DNA of 8,193 bases from an archaeon (GTDB lineage Archaea; Asgardarchaeota; Hermodarchaeia; Hermodarchaeales; Hermodarchaeaceae). The notes under the pieces were generated by a model, which was not told the origin of the DNA, made no database searches, and was given only the letters and a program-made list of their open reading frames with translations. Position numbers and translations under genes: made by a program. Shown one piece after another: positions 5,631 to 8,193 of the stretch. The stretch covers positions 1 to 8,193 of the forward strand of contig JABXGX010000343.1 in the NCBI GenBank assembly GCA_016550405.1. The letters are read 5' to 3'. The number at the start of each line of letters is the position of its first letter. Within the stretch, counting starts at the first letter, position 1.

Positions 5631-6236
5631 ATGAGAAAGTATCAAGTTACAAAGACCCACTACCTCATTCTCCAAGCGTTCCTCTTCTGTGGATTAGGTT
5701 GCCTTCTAATTGGTGCAGGGATGGTCTTCCCTTTCAGCTACTTTCGTTATCGATCATACAGTTGGCCCCCTGAGCGTTTTTACATTGTTACGCAGTTCTC
5801 GGGTCAAGTAACGAATGAGACACCCGTGGTGTATCATTTTCTCCCCGAATATGGATCTGATGTAGAAGCGCTTGAAATTCGGGATTTTTACACCAACGGC
5901 GATCCCGTGAATTTACTAATTTCAAGTTCCGATGAGTTAATCGAGAGCTACTACAATTTTTCAAATACTTCCGAGAACCCTCTAAACCTATTCTTTAATG
6001 ATACAATTCCCATTATGCTTCGAGTAGAATATAATAACACACCTGCAACCTTTTCAAGCTGGTTATTCCTCCGATTTCTTATTCCTCCACCAGTAGCAAG
6101 CATTGTCCCAGATTATACACCGATTATCATGACAGGCGTTCTGTTGATTTTTGGATTTATTTTGTTGATACTTGGATCGTGGCGATGGTTGCAAATCCCC
6201 TCTCAGGAAATAAACCGGTATAGAATAAAAAAGTGA
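5631..6236 (+). CDS. Two-TM surface protein with extracytoplasmic beta-rich domain (operon gene 1)
   Basis: This 201-residue protein has a basic N-terminus, TM1 at about 12-33, an outer domain of about 125 residues with several N-glycosylation sequons (NET, NFS, NTS, NDT, NNT), TM2 at about 164-184, and a cytosolic tail with Arg/Lys residues (RYRIKK). The segment VEALEIRDFYTNGDPVNLLI resembles VEIEFFTTNETPVTLRI of the next gene, so the two appear paralogous. GGAG at 5621-5624 lies six bases before ATG 5631, making that start the best; ATG 5628 and TTG 5619 are in frame upstream. The next gene starts 5 bases after the stop, or overlaps it by four bases (GTGA) if the GTG is used. No known domain is recognised. 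Confidence 0.75.
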   Translation: MRKYQVTKTHYLILQAFLFCGLGCLLIGAGMVFPFSYFRYRSYSWPPERFYIVTQFSGQVTNETPVVYHFLPEYGSDVEALEIRDFYTNGDPVNLLISSSDELIESYYNFSNTSENPLNLFFNDTIPIMLRVEYNNTPATFSSWLFLRFLIPPPVASIVPDYTPIIMTGVLLIFGFILLILGSWRWLQIPSQEINRYRIKK

Positions 6237-6241
6237 AGAAG

Positions 6242-6808
6242 ATGAACAAAGCATCCAACAAACAGAATATCGCAGTCTACTTGAACGGTGTACTCATTTT
6301 GGGATGCATTGGAATGCTCCTTATCGGAGTGAGTAGCACTCTTTTAGCAATGTATCCAGCTGCCTATTACAACGTCACCCTCAGAACAGAACTCGGACAA
6401 GTTTCCGACAAAGTAACGGCGACTCATCCCATTCACAATGTTTCTTTTAGAATATATGGCACTGCTCAAGTCGAAATCGAATTCTTTACAACAAATGAGA
6501 CACCAGTAACGCTTCGGATCTATACCTATAATTTATCGTTCTCTTACACACTTGCCCATCAATCTAGCAACCTGACCGAATACGAAGGCCTTCATATAGA
6601 CGCCCAGCATAATGTCACCATAGAAGTCCACCGCGAAACCTCAAACGCTCTATTCACCTACTGGGTAAACATGTACCAACACATTCCACTGGTCGCAAAC
6701 ACCCTACCTGTCCGCTTGAGTTACTACAGTATACTGCTTCTCGCTATCGGAACCTTCATCCTCATCACAAGTCTCGCGTTACTAAGACAAGGCTTGAGAA
6801 AGACATAA
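6242..6808 (+). CDS. Two-TM surface protein with extracytoplasmic beta-rich domain (operon gene 2)
   Basis: This 188-residue protein has TM1 at about 12-36, an outer domain with sequons (NVT, NVS, NET, NLS, NLT), TM2 at about 161-181, and a short basic tail (RQGLRKT). It is the second gene of an operon with the related protein upstream. ATG 6242 has GTGA, an archaeal Shine-Dalgarno core, five bases ahead. The alternative GTG at 6233 overlaps the previous stop by four bases and would add three residues (V-K-K). It shares the VE-[I/L]-E...F-x-T-N-x-x-P-V strand pattern with its neighbour and, more weakly, with the protein at 718-1344. Its stop is 28 bases from repeat copy F. Function unknown; a cell-surface role is inferred from topology. 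Confidence 0.75.
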   Translation: MNKASNKQNIAVYLNGVLILGCIGMLLIGVSSTLLAMYPAAYYNVTLRTELGQVSDKVTATHPIHNVSFRIYGTAQVEIEFFTTNETPVTLRIYTYNLSFSYTLAHQSSNLTEYEGLHIDAQHNVTIEVHRETSNALFTYWVNMYQHIPLVANTLPVRLSYYSILLLAIGTFILITSLALLRQGLRKT

Positions 6809-6836
6809 CCCAAGCCAAACAAAAAACAACAGGTTA

Positions 6837-6968
6837 CTATGCATCAAAATTTTGAATGACCCGAGTAATGCCAAGATGATTTAGCTCTTTTATCCGCATC
6901 ACAAAATGCCTACCCACTACATGAACTACACAGGAAAGAATGATTCTCCGAAGATTTAAAGCTGAATA
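6837..6968 (-). repeat. Dispersed repeat copy F with open frame but no early start codon
   Basis: The minus strand is open for 43 codons from the TGA at 6971-6969 to TAG at 6839-6837. It includes RIILSCVVHVVG and MRIKELNHLGITRVIQNFDA. It aligns without gaps to copy B over the LSC..H.V...LNHL part (ten residues between the HxV and LNHL in both) and lacks one residue after NHL. The first ATG lies 20 codons before the stop (MRIK); a GTG occurs earlier. It may be a remnant, or a small gene with a GTG start. The remainder of 6809-7035 shows no other gene. Confidence 0.5.
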
Positions 6969-7035
6969 TCAGCACTTCTAGCTTGTTGGAGGGTAGTGCA
7001 AGGTAGCTTGACCATTTTTTGTTGGATGTGATTCC

Positions 7036-8193
7036 TTGGAGGCAGAATGTTGGAATTGTGGCGAACGTATAGACTATTCCAAGAATCAATTCTGTCCTCA
7101 TTGCAATATCCAATTACCCCGATTTATGACGAGAATCATCCTCTATGATTCCGCGCGACCTCCTTCAAAGCCCCATCCCGATCCAATTAAGCGCCTCGAA
7201 GGCCAGCTAGCGAAGCGATTTCGGGAGTATCTAATCAAGGAACTGCCAATACCCGCCGAAGCACCAGAAGAACCCCGAATGCCCTCCCCTCCACGACTGG
7301 TGCCTTCGCTTAAACCTGTCGCGGTTGGTACGCCTTTAGCGGGTATGATCCATCATGTCTACATCTTCGACGAACACGACGGTATCGTTGTCAACGAGGA
7401 ATTCTGGCAAATACCCGTTGATGAAAAACAAATCACCGAATTCGCTCAACGCATCAAGGCAGTGCGAGATACGCTCATCGAGGAATCAAACACCACAAAA
7501 CTGATCGGAAAACCTTTAGAAAAAGGTCAAGCCATTTTAATTGCTGATAATCTCGCAGATGATGACACTCTACGCGAGAAACTTGACTATGTCACAAACG
7601 AATATCTTCGCGTCATCAGCAACGAAGTCGAATACAGTGACTTCATAAAAAAAATCGACATCTACGTCACAATTGTCCTTCCTCGAATCAGCATTATTGG
7701 CTACAGCGGTGTCGGAAAAGACGATATTCTTGCACTCTTTTATGGGAGAACCACACCCCCTGAACACGACCCAACCATAGCAATCGGCGTTGATCAAATC
7801 GCGGGAGCTCGCATAGGTACATTATTGATCACCGCATGGGATTTCACCGGACAAGATCGGTTCCGCAAGCTCTGGGAGCTTTACTTCCGCGGCAGCGCAG
7901 CTATAATCATTGTCACTGATTCGACCATAGAAAATGTATTGAACAGCAAAAACATCATCGACCTAATACGCCGAAAAGACATCACCGCCGGAGTCTTAGC
8001 TATTGCCAACAAACAAGAACAACCCAACGCCCTAACCCCTCAACTTATAGAGCACATCCTCGGAATCAAAACGATTGGACTCACAGAACCCCAAGTCAAA
8101 TCTGGAGACCCAACCATAGCCCTCAAAATCCTCTCGGAAGCCATGAAACTAGCCAAAGAACCAGAACCAAAATACACAGGACCAAAACCCGAA
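7036..8193 (+). CDS. Zinc ribbon, longin-like region and Arf-like small GTPase domain (3' end outside window)
   Basis: The frame is open for 386 codons to the window edge. A zinc ribbon (Cys5, Cys8, Cys20, Cys23) leads into a charged and Pro-rich linker (about 38-95). A region at about 104-210 beginning HHVYIFDEHDGIVV, with AILIADNLADDDTLREKL, looks longin-like (tentative). The GTPase domain starts at about 216: P-loop GYSGVGKD (222-229), switch I Thr247 in DPTIAIG, switch II WDFTGQ (268-273), G4 ANKQEQPNA (324-332), close to the ANKQDLPNA of Arf proteins. The G5 motif is unclear. Two key positions deviate: Asp229 where Ser/Thr is normal, and Glu328 where Asp is normal. TTG 7036 is chosen because the ribbon starts right after it and there is no other start in frame above; no strong ribosome site is seen. 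It probably acts at membranes or in signalling. Confidence 0.83.
   Translation, partial: MEAECWNCGERIDYSKNQFCPHCNIQLPRFMTRIILYDSARPPSKPHPDPIKRLEGQLAKRFREYLIKELPIPAEAPEEPRMPSPPRLVPSLKPVAVGTPLAGMIHHVYIFDEHDGIVVNEEFWQIPVDEKQITEFAQRIKAVRDTLIEESNTTKLIGKPLEKGQAILIADNLADDDTLREKLDYVTNEYLRVISNEVEYSDFIKKIDIYVTIVLPRISIIGYSGVGKDDILALFYGRTTPPEHDPTIAIGVDQIAGARIGTLLITAWDFTGQDRFRKLWELYFRGSAAIIIVTDSTIENVLNSKNIIDLIRRKDITAGVLAIANKQEQPNALTPQLIEHILGIKTIGLTEPQVKSGDPTIALKILSEAMKLAKEPEPKYTGPKPE

Noticed and set aside
2029..6968. CRISPR array or tandem repeat
   Set aside because: The copies are 360 to 1570 bases apart, diverged, and separated by whole genes; there are no regular spacers and no cas genes.
6910..7113. 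Minus-strand 67-residue frame ending at 6910
   Set aside because: It overlaps both the zinc ribbon end of the GTPase gene and repeat copy F, has no recognisable domain, and is probably a shadow frame.
7047..7135. ATG at 7047 preceded by GGAGG as the start of the GTPase gene
   Set aside because: It is in another frame, which soon stops; the zinc ribbon cysteines and the GTPase motifs are all in the frame of TTG 7036.

Overview
The window looks like accessory chromosome of an archaeon, most likely an Asgard lineage (Thorarchaeia-like is a guess). The best evidence is the 3'-terminal gene, which joins a zinc ribbon, a longin-like region and an Arf-like small GTPase domain; many Arf/Ras-like GTPases and longin-like domains are an Asgard hallmark. 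Supporting signs are several membrane-anchored surface proteins with eukaryote/archaeon-type N-glycosylation sequons, IPGFP-type C-termini like archaeal sorting signals, a membrane-anchored winged-helix protein, GTG/TTG starts, and AT-rich boxes upstream of genes in place of bacterial -35/-10 promoters. No rRNA, tRNA, CRISPR array, transposase or phage gene was recognised.

Layout. Positions 2-166 (+) are the tail of a membrane protein. It converges on a minus-strand pair (1344 down to 259) of a two-TM surface protein and a membrane-bound winged-helix protein, with an inverted repeat between the converging ends. Next come a + strand nucleotidyltransferase (1557-2051) and a 75-residue two-TM protein (2138-2365) that lacks a canonical start codon. 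A minus-strand operon follows (3837 down to 2538) of two collinear paralogous surface proteins ending in IPGFP anchors. The + strand then carries a secreted GOLD/PPC-like beta domain anchored to a cytosolic zinc ribbon (4135-4809), a GNAT acetyltransferase (4900-5418), an operon of two related two-TM proteins (5631-6236, 6242-6808), and the GTPase gene (7036 to the window end, incomplete).

How the genes relate. Five of the proteins share one plan: N-terminal TM, 110-150 residue extracytoplasmic beta-rich domain, C-terminal TM, short cytosolic tail. They look like local expansions of cell-surface proteins. The wHTH protein could relay a signal from its co-transcribed surface partner. Two unrelated proteins, the GOLD-like one and the GTPase, carry near-identical C-x-N-C-G zinc ribbons facing the cytosol.

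The least explained structure is a dispersed repeat in six copies (2029-2076, 2392-2528, 3960-4025, 4806-4852, 5426-5545, 6837-6968), all in the same orientation. Read on the minus strand it encodes a C-terminal peptide resembling LNHLDEATQVIQNFDE followed by a stop. The copies differ largely at synonymous positions, and five of six lie tail-to-tail with a + strand gene. One copy is an intact small ORF; others are frameshifted or eroded.
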